Below are positions 1 through 6,901 of a stretch of DNA of 20,434 nucleotides, in pieces (positions within the stretch are counted from its first letter, which is position 1; each line of letters starts with the position of its first letter). Origin of the DNA: Candidatus Symbiothrix sp. Lineage in GTDB: Bacteria; Bacteroidota; Bacteroidia; Bacteroidales; Azobacteroidaceae. Both the position numbers and the translations under genes were made by a program. The stretch lies in NCBI GenBank assembly GCA_031284765.1, contig JAITXK010000051.1, positions 1-20,434 of the forward strand, in the 5' to 3' direction. The notes under the pieces were generated by a model. The model saw only the letters and a list, made by a program, of their open reading frames with translations, had not been told where the DNA came from and did not search any database.

Positions 1-435
1 TACTGCCTCTATTTGCGACGCGCGTAGATTATTGTGCTTCCATGCTTCTTCTATGCCTTCATTTATTGCCGGAATTAAAAATTCCCCTGTTCTTATATTT
101 TCATCTTTCCACACATATACGCATGCTGTGCCGGTATCCTGGCACAGGCAATATGTTTTATTCGCGGCAACGCAGGCATTGTCCAATATTGTTTTTATAA
201 CAAACCTGTCGTTTTCACCGGCATCACTTTGCGGCGATAACCTGCCGCATAAAAGGTTGGTGTGGTTTTGCCTGAAATAAAATTCGATTTTGGAAAATGC
301 TGTGTATGTAAGCTGTCTGATTATTTCAGGCGGAATAAAAAGTGTTTGTTTTTTTAATTGGAGCTTTTTCGCAGAAAAAGCGTCATGAACAAATTCGGTA
401 TTTAAAAAAGTTTGGTTTATTATATTGGTAAACAT
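1..435 (-). CDS. Class I fumarase-like hydro-lyase, N-terminal part (runs off left edge)
   Basis: Reading the minus strand from ATG at 435 gives 145 codons with no stop, continuing past base 1. Seen: a stretch ending YCLCQDTGTA, then VYVWKDENIRTGEF, then AINEGIEEAWKHNNLRAS. From family knowledge, CQDTGTA is the N-terminal signature of iron-sulfur (class I) fumarases and the related tartrate dehydratase alpha chains, and its Cys is a 4Fe-4S ligand. The upstream segment (AFSKIEFYFRQNH, then SDAGENDRFV) matches the usual helical region before it, where family members read roughly AF.dvsF.lR..H and dpeAsdNDr. The product would interconvert fumarate and malate or act on a related substrate. It diverges from typical Bacteroidales fumarase and its N-terminus is short, so it may be a paralogue. 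Only the first quarter to third is visible. The frame stays open upstream of 435 but has no earlier ATG, and that DNA is a hairpin element. No Shine-Dalgarno or TAnnTTTG lies just upstream, so it was probably co-transcribed with the gene whose tail is at 540-689. Confidence 0.72.
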   Translation of the reverse strand, partial: MFTNIINQTFLNTEFVHDAFSAKKLQLKKQTLFIPPEIIRQLTYTAFSKIEFYFRQNHTNLLCGRLSPQSDAGENDRFVIKTILDNACVAANKTYCLCQDTGTACVYVWKDENIRTGEFLIPAINEGIEEAWKHNNLRASQIEAV

Positions 436-515
436 TAGGGGGGTAGCGTAACAGACCGGAACGAAGGCGCTACAGCGCCGTAGTGAGGACTGTGGAGCTA
501 GGGGGGCTTCCCCCC
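436..515. repeat. GC-rich two-hairpin element with TAGGGGGG direct repeats
   Basis: TAGGGGGG occurs at 436-443 and again at 499-506. Between them is a hairpin, GGCGC (466-470), loop TACA, GCGCC (475-479). The second copy opens another, GGGGGG (501-506), loop CTT, CCCCCC (510-515). The element sits between the fumarase-like start and the stop of the barrel remnant and is far richer in G+C than its surroundings. It looks like a dispersed intergenic palindrome of the REP or MITE type, but only one copy is present here. It could also act as a transcription barrier. Confidence 0.5.
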
Positions 516-539
516 TCCTCCTCCGTATTCTTAAATTTA

Positions 540-689
540 TTACCCGCGGCTTTTAAAGGAATATCCGACTAAAATACCGCCGCCTACCATGCTCGTTATA
601 CCGTAGCGTAAGAACGGCTCTACAAACAGATTAGTTTCTTTAGGGTAAATGCGGCAGCCTAATGTAGCGCCGACTGTAAGCCCGACACC
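540..689 (-). pseudogene. C-terminal remnant of an outer-membrane beta-barrel protein
   Basis: On the minus strand codons from 689 to 543 read GVGLTVGATLGCRIYPKE, then TNLFVEPFLRYGITSMV, then GGGILVGYSFKSRG, with a TAA at 542-540. Alternating small, aromatic and polar residues, and a final strand ending in an aromatic (GYSF) close to the stop, are typical of Bacteroidota outer-membrane barrels. The frame remains open to an in-frame TGA near 753, but the residues above 690 are the reverse complement of the lepA tail and look non-native. The gene is therefore cut at about 690. It lies just upstream of the fumarase-like gene on the same strand. The truncation could be biological or an assembly join. 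Confidence 0.62.
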
Positions 690-690
690 A

Positions 691-789
691 CTGCTTGAAA
701 AACAGAAAGAAGGAAAGAAGCGGATGAAGCAGGTGGGGAACGTAGAAGTACCTCAGAAGGCTTTTTTAGCGGTTTTGAAGTTGGATTGA
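691..789 (+). pseudogene. lepA: 3' tail of lepA (elongation factor 4), 32 codons plus stop
   Basis: Codons from 691 read LLEKQKEGKKRMKQVG then NVEVPQKAFLAVLKLD and stop at TGA 787-789. This matches the extreme C-terminus of LepA/EF4, a ribosomal back-translocating GTPase, whose E. coli form ends with LLEKQKEGKKRMKQIG then NVELPQEAF. In intact LepA the preceding residues are basic (RKRK). Here the preceding codons read Pro and Thr and belong, on the other strand, to a barrel gene. So only the tail is present, with no start and no GTPase domains. The stop directly abuts the tsaD ATG (TGAATG), suggesting an ancestral lepA-tsaD order. It probably marks a recombination or site-specific integration point. 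Confidence 0.8.
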
Positions 790-1818
790 ATGAATAACAA
801 CAATATACTTATCTTAGGCATCGAATCCTCCTGTGACGACACTTCCGCCGCTGTTTTGCGGAACGGCATATTGCTCTCCAACATCACCGCCGGACAAAAA
901 GTGCATGAAGCCTACGGCGGCGTAGTCCCTGAATTAGCGTCACGGGCGCACCAACAAAACATTATTCCGGTGGTGGATCAGGCAATTCAACAAGCCGGCA
1001 TCCGCAAAGAAGAATTGTCGGCGGTGGCTTTTACCCGCGGGCCGGGATTGTTAGGCTCGCTCCTGGTGGGCACTTCGTTTGCCAAAGGATTCGCTACCGC
1101 TTTGAATATCCCGATGGTGGATGTCAACCATTTGCAAGCGCATGTCTTGGCACATTTCATCCAACAAAACGAGGGAGATAACGACCAACCGGAATTCCCG
1201 TTTCTGTGCCTGTTGGTATCGGGCGGAAATTCGCAAATTATTCTCGTCCGGGCGTATAACGACATGGAAGTGGTCGGACAAACCATTGATGACGCCGCAG
1301 GCGAAGCATTCGACAAATGCGCCAAAGTAATGGGGCTACCCTACCCTGGCGGGCCTGTCATCGATCGTTTGGCAAAAGACGGCAATCCCCAAGCGTTTGT
1401 ATTGAGCAAACCGCATATCCCCGGTTACAATTACAGTTTCAGCGGATTGAAAACCTCATTTCTGTATTTGTTGCGCGACCGCATGAAAGAAAATTCCAAT
1501 TTCATCGAAGAAAACAAAGCTGATTTGTGCGCTTGTTTGCAAGCTACCATTATTGATATTTTAATGGACAAACTTCGCAAAGCAGCGAAAGACTTAAACG
1601 TCAACGAAGTGGCGGTTGCCGGCGGTGTTTCTGCCAATTCCGGATTACGTCAAGCCTTTGAAGAGCATGCCGGAAAGTTGTGTTGGAACATCCATATTCC
1701 ACCCTTTGCATTTACTACCGATAATGCGGCGATGGTAGCGATGAGCGGGTATTTTAAATATCTTCATCGGGAGTTTTGTTCGATGGAGGCGACGCCTTTT
1801 TCCCGGGTTATGGTATAA
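790..1818 (+). CDS. tsaD: tRNA N6-threonylcarbamoyladenosine (t6A37) transferase subunit TsaD
   Basis: The 342-residue product is a normal full-length TsaD/Kae1/YgjD. This ASKHA-fold protein transfers the threonylcarbamoyl group from TC-AMP to A37 of ANN-decoding tRNAs in the cytoplasm, with TsaB and TsaE. Seen: the N-terminal phosphate-1 motif ILGIESSCDDTSAAVL (about 8-23), the metal-binding NHLQAH with His114 and His118, the nucleotide loop LLVSGGNSQI (141-150), the GEAFDKCAKVMGLPYPGGP block (169-187), AGGVSANSGL (275-284), and TTDNAAM with the third metal ligand Asp309. ATG at 790 is the only sensible start; the family signature follows within 10 residues. It directly follows the lepA-tail stop. 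No promoter-like TAnnTTTG is visible just upstream, so its current promoter is unclear. It converges on tgt with 28 nt between stops. Confidence 0.97.
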   Translation: MNNNNILILGIESSCDDTSAAVLRNGILLSNITAGQKVHEAYGGVVPELASRAHQQNIIPVVDQAIQQAGIRKEELSAVAFTRGPGLLGSLLVGTSFAKGFATALNIPMVDVNHLQAHVLAHFIQQNEGDNDQPEFPFLCLLVSGGNSQIILVRAYNDMEVVGQTIDDAAGEAFDKCAKVMGLPYPGGPVIDRLAKDGNPQAFVLSKPHIPGYNYSFSGLKTSFLYLLRDRMKENSNFIEENKADLCACLQATIIDILMDKLRKAAKDLNVNEVAVAGGVSANSGLRQAFEEHAGKLCWNIHIPPFAFTTDNAAMVAMSGYFKYLHREFCSMEATPFSRVMV

Positions 1819-1846
1819 TTGAAAAGCTGAAAATTCCACATGCCAA

Positions 1847-2977
1847 TCACAAACGATTCTGCAAATTCGGCAAAATGCCGAATTTCCAAGCCGTAAAATC
1901 TCCTGCTATAATATGCTTCCGCGCTTCTTTGACCAACCAAAGATAAAACGCCAGATTGTGAATCGAAGCCAATTGCAAAGCCAGAATTTCATTCACTTTG
2001 AATAGATGATGCAGATACGCTTTGGTATGAATGGTGTCAATGGCCGACGCTCCTTCCGGCTCAATCGGAGAAAAATCAGCTTCCCATTGTTTATTGCGCA
2101 TATTCATAACGCCTTGTTTGGTAAATAGCTGTCCGTTACGGCCATTGCGTGTGGGCATAATGCAATCGAACATATCCACCCCGCGCTCAATGGCTTCCAA
2201 GAGATTGGCGGGTGTGCCGACCCCCATCAGGTAACGCGGTTTGTCTTGGGGCAGAATAGCATTGACGACTTCAATCATTTCATACATTTTTTCGGTTGGT
2301 TCGCCGACCGCCAAACCGCCAATCGCATTGCCTTCTGCGCCTTTCGAAGCTACATTTTCCGCCGCCCGCTTCCGCAAATCGGGATAAACACAGCCTTGCA
2401 CAATGGGGAATAACGATTGCGAATAGCCGTATTTCGGTTCGGTTTCGTGAAAGCGTTTGAGGCAACGGTCTAACCAACGCTCGGTCAACTCCAGTGATTT
2501 TTTGGCGTAGTCGTAATCAGCATTGCCGGGCGTACATTCGTCGAAAGCCATGATAATGTCGGCGCCGATGCTGCGTTGAATATCCATCACCCGTTCAGGA
2601 GTAAAAAGATGTTTCGAGCCATCGATATGCGAACGGAATTCCGCACCTTCCTCTCGCAATTTGCGGTTTTCCGATAAGGAAAAAACCTGAAAACCACCGC
2701 TATCCGTCAATATCGGACGATCCCATGCATTGAATTTATGCAGTCCGCCGGCGCGTTCCAGAATTTCAATACCCGGCCGCAAATACAGATGGTAGGTATT
2801 GCCCAAAATAATTTCGGCTTGTATATCGTTTTTTAACTCATTCAAATGAACGGCTTTAACCGTTCCTTGTGTACCCACAGGCATGAAAATAGGGGTTTCA
2901 ATCCATCCATGGCCGGTGCGGATAAGACCTGCTCTTGCTTGCGACTTAGAATCTGTATGTTGTAGTGTAAAATCCAT
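1847..2977 (-). CDS. tgt: tRNA-guanine transglycosylase (queuosine pathway), zinc-site-less type
   Basis: The 376-residue TIM-barrel enzyme exchanges guanine-34 for the queuosine precursor in GUN-anticodon tRNAs. Seen: TDSGGFQVFSL with general-base Asp92, IVQG (192-195), the GGLAVGE loop (220-226), and FDCIMPTRNGRNG with the nucleophile Asp271. Oddity: the usual zinc site CxCxxC is absent. The aligned stretch (309-314) reads GASAID between FSPIEPE and HTKAYLHHL, while the fourth ligand His340 in SIHN is kept. I recall this being common to Bacteroidota Tgt proteins, so it is probably a lineage trait and not decay. The start at 2977 follows a TAACTTTG promoter element. No preQ1 riboswitch motif is apparent in the leader. 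The gene stands alone, convergent with tsaD. Confidence 0.96.
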   Translation of the reverse strand: MDFTLQHTDSKSQARAGLIRTGHGWIETPIFMPVGTQGTVKAVHLNELKNDIQAEIILGNTYHLYLRPGIEILERAGGLHKFNAWDRPILTDSGGFQVFSLSENRKLREEGAEFRSHIDGSKHLFTPERVMDIQRSIGADIIMAFDECTPGNADYDYAKKSLELTERWLDRCLKRFHETEPKYGYSQSLFPIVQGCVYPDLRKRAAENVASKGAEGNAIGGLAVGEPTEKMYEMIEVVNAILPQDKPRYLMGVGTPANLLEAIERGVDMFDCIMPTRNGRNGQLFTKQGVMNMRNKQWEADFSPIEPEGASAIDTIHTKAYLHHLFKVNEILALQLASIHNLAFYLWLVKEARKHIIAGDFTAWKFGILPNLQNRL

Positions 2978-2999
2978 CTGATAAAAAATGAAAACCGGA

Positions 3000-3007
3000 C
3001 AAAGTTA
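3000..3007 (-). promoter_or_regulatory. Promoter -7 element for tgt
   Basis: On the minus strand these bases read TAACTTTG, a full match to the Bacteroidota TAnnTTTG, 22 nt before the tgt ATG at 2977. No well-spaced TTG -33 element is seen. It is divergent from the promoter at 3074-3104. Confidence 0.6.
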
Positions 3008-3073
3008 CACAAAATCGGCCAATTATGGCTAAATCTTATTTTGCCCAATTTTCGTTTAATTTTTGTTGTGCAC

Positions 3074-3104
3074 TTGGAAATCTCACGATTTTCATGTACG
3101 TTTG
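3074..3104 (+). promoter_or_regulatory. Promoter for the 3131-6882 operon
   Basis: TTG at 3074-3076 is followed after 20 nt by TACGTTTG at 3097-3104, matching the Bacteroidota -33/-7 pattern. Transcription would start near 3110. This rules out the upstream ATG at 3041 and supports ATG 3131 as the start of the first gene. Confidence 0.65.
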
Positions 3105-3130
3105 TACGACAATCCATATTGAAATTTTTT

Positions 3131-4231
3131 ATGCAACAAAGAATTTTATTATTTTTTATTCTGATAAGCACTTTTTTTTACAACGTAGAATCGGCACAAG
3201 CACATCCGAAATCATTGCAAACCGCTTTATTACTGCCATTTTCATCGGGCAACCGGATGGTTGAATATTACGAAGGTTTTTTATTGGCGCTGGAAGATAT
3301 TAAGAAAAAAGGTATTTCGGTTAATCTACAAGTCTTTGATATTGGTGAGGATACCAGCTATTTGCCGGATATTTTCGCCGAATTGTACTGGACGGATCTG
3401 GATTTGATTATCGGCGGTTTGTCGGACAAACAAGTGAAGATGATTTCCGATTACAGTAAATCGCGAAAAGTACCTTATGTCATTCCATTTACTTCCAAAG
3501 GCTATGAATCGTTGAATAATGGGTATGTTTATCAAGTAAATACGCCTCAATTGCAGGTTTATAGCAAGGTATCGAACGCTTTCGGCAAAAAATACAATAA
3601 TTCGAATGTAATTTTCTATACGCCCAACAGGCAAGGGAATAAAATGGATTTTGTTCAAACGCTGCAAAAAGAGTTGCCCGCCAACAACATTACTTATCAC
3701 GTGATTGAATCGAATGATTTGTCCGAAAATGATTTGTCCGTTTATTTGAACCCGGAGAAAAACAATGTGCTGATTTCGTCCGATGACACTTCAGAAACAA
3801 TATCGAAAATGATGAATCCTCTCAAAACATTGAAACAAAAACAACCCGAATTATCGGTTTCGATATTTGGTTATCCGTCGTGGTTGGTGTATGCCAACGA
3901 ACAAAGCGATAATTTTTTCCGCTTCAATGCCTGTTTTTTCAGTATTTTCTATGTTGACCCGCTTTCTCCCCAAGTCAAATCGTTTAAGAATAATTATTAC
4001 AAATGGTTTTCCAAAGAGATGATCAACACCTATCCCAAATACGGATTGCTTGGTTACGACACGGCGATGTATTTTTTGCAAAAATTGTCGCGTATCACTT
4101 CTTCGTTTACGGGTTTACAAACCAATTTCAGCTTTGAACGCATGCCTAATTCGAGTGGGTTAGTCAATACCAATATTTATTTGGTGGAATTTCACTCGGA
4201 TTATACCGTTTCTGCCCAACAGCCTAATTAA
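3131..4231 (+). CDS. Periplasmic-binding-fold (type I) exported protein
   Basis: From ATG 3131 the product has 366 residues and begins with a signal peptide, MQQRILLFFILISTFFYNV, with likely cleavage after ESAQA. The mature part starts LQTALLLPFSSGNRMVEYYE and continues with GFLLALEDIKKKGISVNLQV, then LDLIIGGLSDKQ and VPYVIPFTSK. Alternating alpha/beta segments of this kind, opening ALLLPF and then Y.GFLLAL, resemble the type I periplasmic-binding fold of branched-chain amino-acid binding proteins (Peripla_BP_6-like) seen in Bacteroidota exported proteins, often beside LysM domains. No LysM is evident here. An in-frame ATG at 3041 would add 30 residues but lies upstream of the promoter, so I reject it. 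It is the first gene of a compact operon, with 1 nt to the next ATG. The ligand is unknown. Confidence 0.7.
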   Translation: MQQRILLFFILISTFFYNVESAQAHPKSLQTALLLPFSSGNRMVEYYEGFLLALEDIKKKGISVNLQVFDIGEDTSYLPDIFAELYWTDLDLIIGGLSDKQVKMISDYSKSRKVPYVIPFTSKGYESLNNGYVYQVNTPQLQVYSKVSNAFGKKYNNSNVIFYTPNRQGNKMDFVQTLQKELPANNITYHVIESNDLSENDLSVYLNPEKNNVLISSDDTSETISKMMNPLKTLKQKQPELSVSIFGYPSWLVYANEQSDNFFRFNACFFSIFYVDPLSPQVKSFKNNYYKWFSKEMINTYPKYGLLGYDTAMYFLQKLSRITSSFTGLQTNFSFERMPNSSGLVNTNIYLVEFHSDYTVSAQQPN

Positions 4232-4232
4232 A

Positions 4233-4268
4233 ATGAAAGAAATGAAAAGAATGAAGGGAATGAAAGAA
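4233..4268 (+). repeat. Four tandem 9-nt repeats at the barrel gene start
   Basis: The units ATGAAAGAA, ATGAAAAGA, ATGAAGGGA and ATGAAAGAA run head to tail, each in frame and each encoding Met-Lys-X. Any of the four could initiate translation. Copy-number change by slippage would alter the number of starts without breaking the frame. Confidence 0.7.
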
Positions 4269-4919
4269 ATTAGGGGGAGGGGCTGTATATTGTTATTTTT
4301 ATTGGTAAGCTGGATGGGGTATTCGCAAGAAACTGATTTTCAACCTGAATGGGCGTTCGGGATGAATGGCGGAATTACTTTGTCCGAGGTCGGTTTTGTA
4401 CCGCGCATCCCGCAAGAGCTGTTGGTGCAATCAAGCGGAGGGTTGACGGCTCGCTATATTCAGGAAGATCATTTCGGATTGCAACTCGAATTAAATTATT
4501 CATTGAGAGGCTGGAAGCATGAAGTGGATACAGCTATCTACCTTAATCATTACGCCGAATCACTGTTGTATCTCGAATTGCCGCTTATGACACATATCTA
4601 TTTCAATTTAGGAAACCGGACACGGCTCATTTTTAATGTCGGGCCGCAAATCAGTTATCATATCGGCGAAAAAGTGTTGGAAAAAAACATCGTCAATCAT
4701 GACTACGATTTTTACGAACATCCCCAAGTCCAAAATAAATTCGATTACGGCATTACAGGAGGTCTGGGCATGGAATTGCGCACCGGCATCGGACATTTTA
4801 TTCTCGAAGGGCGCTACTTTTTCGGCCTTTCCGATATTTTCTATAACGGCCGCGAATATGATTTTCAAGCCTCACACAACCAAGTGATAGGAATTAAAAT
4901 GACGTATTTGTTACCATGA
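4233..4919 (+). CDS. PorT-family outer-membrane beta-barrel protein
   Basis: The 228-residue product has a hydrophobic leader ILLFLLVSWMGYSQ (about 19-32), then amphipathic strands such as LTARYIQEDHFGLQLELNYS and FGITGG-like turns (DYGITGGLGMELR), ending QVIGIKMTYLLP with an aromatic close to the C-terminus. This is the pattern of the small 8-strand Bacteroidota barrels (OMP_b-brl_2/PorT-type). The family name does not by itself imply a role in type IX secretion. The first four codon triplets are a 9-nt tandem repeat with four in-frame ATGs (4233, 4242, 4251, 4260), so the exact start is uncertain. It begins 1 nt after the preceding stop and overlaps the ABC gene by 4 nt (ATGA), so translational coupling is likely. 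Confidence 0.75.
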   Translation: MKEMKRMKGMKEIRGRGCILLFLLVSWMGYSQETDFQPEWAFGMNGGITLSEVGFVPRIPQELLVQSSGGLTARYIQEDHFGLQLELNYSLRGWKHEVDTAIYLNHYAESLLYLELPLMTHIYFNLGNRTRLIFNVGPQISYHIGEKVLEKNIVNHDYDFYEHPQVQNKFDYGITGGLGMELRTGIGHFILEGRYFFGLSDIFYNGREYDFQASHNQVIGIKMTYLLP

Positions 4920-5695
4920 ACACTACCGTTCGAATTCGGCAGTTAAGCATCGGCTACAAAGAAAAAAGAAAGGATAACATTGTTGCTCAAAATCTCAATG
5001 CCGAGATTCACGAGGGCGAACTGACTTGCCTTTTGGGCGCCAACGGTATCGGCAAATCTACTTTATTGCGAACGCTCGCGGGCTTCCAAGCGCCTTTATC
5101 GGGAGAAATATGGATAGGAAACAAAAAACTTTCCATCTGCTCCAATCACGAACGGGCGAAAATCATCGGCGTAGTGCTGACGGACAAACTGCCCACGCAA
5201 AATCTAACGGTCAACGAAACGGTTAGCATGGGACGTTCGCCCTATACCGGATTTTTCGGAACGCCAACGGATGAAGACCAACAAATGGTGCAAACAGCGA
5301 TGAATCAATTGCATATCAGTCGGATGGCTCACCGCTCCATCCTGACGCTAAGCGATGGTGAACGGCAAAAAGTGATGATTGCCAAAGCCCTGGCTCAACA
5401 AACGCCCATCATTTTGTTGGATGAACCGACCGCTTTCCTTGATTTCCCGAGTAAAGTAGAAATCATGCAAGTCCTGCGGCGCTTGAGTCGCGAAATGCAG
5501 AAAATCATCTTCCTGTCAACGCACGATGTAGATTTAGCTTTACAAACGGCTGACTGTATCTGGCTGATGGACACGCAAGGATTGACGACAGGCAGTCCCG
5601 AAACCTTGACACAAAACGGCTGTCTGGAACATTTTTTTCAATCGCCCGATGTATATTTCGATCAGCAAACCGGTTTTTTCCACATTCGCAAATGA
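4916..5695 (+). CDS. ABC transporter ATPase, FecE/BtuD-like
   Basis: The 259-residue protein is a complete single ABC ATPase. Seen: Walker A GANGIGKST (41-49), Q-loop region around LTDKLPTQNLTVNE (88-101), the family-typical GRSPYTGFFG (106-115), the signature LSDGE (145-149), Walker B IILLDE (165-170) and the switch His203 in STHD. The subfamily resembles ATPases for ferric-siderophore, heme or cobalamin import, which normally work with a FecCD/BtuC permease dimer. None is encoded in this window. The gene overlaps both neighbours by 4 nt (ATGA), so it is firmly in the 3131-6882 operon. Either the permease is encoded elsewhere or the ATPase has been recruited to another job. ATPase assignment is secure; substrate is not. 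Confidence 0.9.
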   Translation: MNTTVRIRQLSIGYKEKRKDNIVAQNLNAEIHEGELTCLLGANGIGKSTLLRTLAGFQAPLSGEIWIGNKKLSICSNHERAKIIGVVLTDKLPTQNLTVNETVSMGRSPYTGFFGTPTDEDQQMVQTAMNQLHISRMAHRSILTLSDGERQKVMIAKALAQQTPIILLDEPTAFLDFPSKVEIMQVLRRLSREMQKIIFLSTHDVDLALQTADCIWLMDTQGLTTGSPETLTQNGCLEHFFQSPDVYFDQQTGFFHIRK

Positions 5696-6882
5696 TTCAT
5701 TACTTTAACCCGGGACATGAGATGGCGGTTCTAAATGCTTCAAAGTACTATCAACCGACTGTGAATCAGGTAAAAATGCAACAAGAACTGGCGTATCTTC
5801 CCGCCTGGTATGCCGATGCGGGCGATTTTGTTTGGCTCGAAAACCACCTTCCTGAAACGTTTCTGCAAAAAAATCCATTCGGTAATGACTTGGCCCAAGC
5901 GATTACTGTGAATGATATTCATTCTTTCAAAAACGAATTGAATCAACAACGGATAGCATTTTGGGGACTTTCGCCGCAAAGTATTCATCTTTTTGAAAAA
6001 ATCAATCAACAATTTCAGTTGAATCTGCAAATTCCGCAATGGCAAGCGATGTGGCACGAATTGGGAAGCCGTTTTGCTGCACAGAAGGTGCTTTCGCAAC
6101 TCATTCGGCAATTTCCGCAGTTGGAGAAAAACCTGCTGCCGCAGTGTTTTTCCAAGATAGAAGATATAGAAACTATTTTAATTCAATCTGCTGAAAAACA
6201 ATTGATTAAATCGCCTTATTCTTCCTCCGGGCGCGGATTGGTTTGGCTTCCGGCAGGCAAGTTAGCGACTTCCCAGCGGCAAATTATCGGCGGGATGTTG
6301 AAAAAACAATCCCAAGTTTCGATGGAAAAGGTTTTGGACAAACAATTGGATTTTTCCATGCACTTTGACATTCATTCCGGGAAAGTCCGGTTTATCGGCT
6401 ATTCGGTTTTTCAAACCAATGCGAAAGGGGCGTATGAAAAAAGTTTATTGGCTTCTCAAGAGAAAATTAAACAGCTAATTATCCACTATATAGATGAACA
6501 AGAGTTAATACAAATCCAACAGGCGCTTGTATTGGAAATTCAAAAGATATACGCCCCGCACTACGCGGGAAATGTCGGTGTGGATATGTTGGTGTATCAA
6601 TCCAAGAATCAATACCGCCTGCATCCCTGCGTGGAAATCAATATGCGGAAAAGCATGGGATATTTAGCTATTCAAATCCAAAACAACTATGTACATCCGG
6701 AATCGAAAGGATATTTTTACATTGATTACCGGAAAGCAGCAAGCGAAACCTACCAAAGACATCTATCCTTGCAAAAGCAATTTCCGCTGGTTACTGAAAA
6801 TCATCGAATCCGGTCGGGTTATCTCAATTTATGTCCGGTAATGACAAACAGTAATTATCATGCCTGCATCATAATTGAATAA
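5692..6882 (+). CDS. ATP-grasp domain protein of unknown substrate
   Basis: The 396-residue protein begins MIHYFNPGHEMAVLN and has ATP-grasp features. KSPYSSSGRGLVWL (173-186) resembles the flexible glycine-rich ATP loop with its Lys. VLDKQLDFSMHF (215-226) looks like the hinge strand with an acidic residue. GNVGVDMLV (293-301) precedes HPCVEINMRKSMG, where Glu315, Asn317 and Arg319 fit the E-x-N-x-R magnesium-binding strand. ATP-grasp enzymes join a carboxylate to an amine or thiol through an acylphosphate. The N-terminal about 110 residues are not recognisable. No signal peptide, so cytoplasmic. It overlaps the ABC ATPase by 4 nt and is the last gene of that operon, so a peptide- or metallophore-like product exported or imported by the system is a guess only. 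The fold is likely, the substrate unknown. Confidence 0.7.
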   Translation: MIHYFNPGHEMAVLNASKYYQPTVNQVKMQQELAYLPAWYADAGDFVWLENHLPETFLQKNPFGNDLAQAITVNDIHSFKNELNQQRIAFWGLSPQSIHLFEKINQQFQLNLQIPQWQAMWHELGSRFAAQKVLSQLIRQFPQLEKNLLPQCFSKIEDIETILIQSAEKQLIKSPYSSSGRGLVWLPAGKLATSQRQIIGGMLKKQSQVSMEKVLDKQLDFSMHFDIHSGKVRFIGYSVFQTNAKGAYEKSLLASQEKIKQLIIHYIDEQELIQIQQALVLEIQKIYAPHYAGNVGVDMLVYQSKNQYRLHPCVEINMRKSMGYLAIQIQNNYVHPESKGYFYIDYRKAASETYQRHLSLQKQFPLVTENHRIRSGYLNLCPVMTNSNYHACIIIE

Positions 6883-6889
6883 AAAGATT

Positions 6890-6897
6890 TATATTTG
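6890..6897 (+). promoter_or_regulatory. Promoter -7 element for the DUF4831 gene
   Basis: TATATTTG matches TAnnTTTG and ends 4 nt before the ATG at 6902. The -33 element is not clear. With normal spacing transcription would start at or near the ATG, implying a leaderless or near-leaderless mRNA. Confidence 0.55.
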
Positions 6898-6901
6898 CAC
6901 C

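Noticed and set aside
32..280. Plus-strand open frame of 82 codons
   Set aside because: It is antisense to the fumarase-like frame, which has recognisable motifs; this one has none.
2978..3060. Possible preQ1 riboswitch before tgt
   Set aside because: The short leader after the TAACTTTG element shows no preQ1 pseudoknot-like sequence.
2842..3171. Minus-strand 109-codon frame overlapping the tgt start
   Set aside because: Out of frame with tgt and reading through both divergent promoters.
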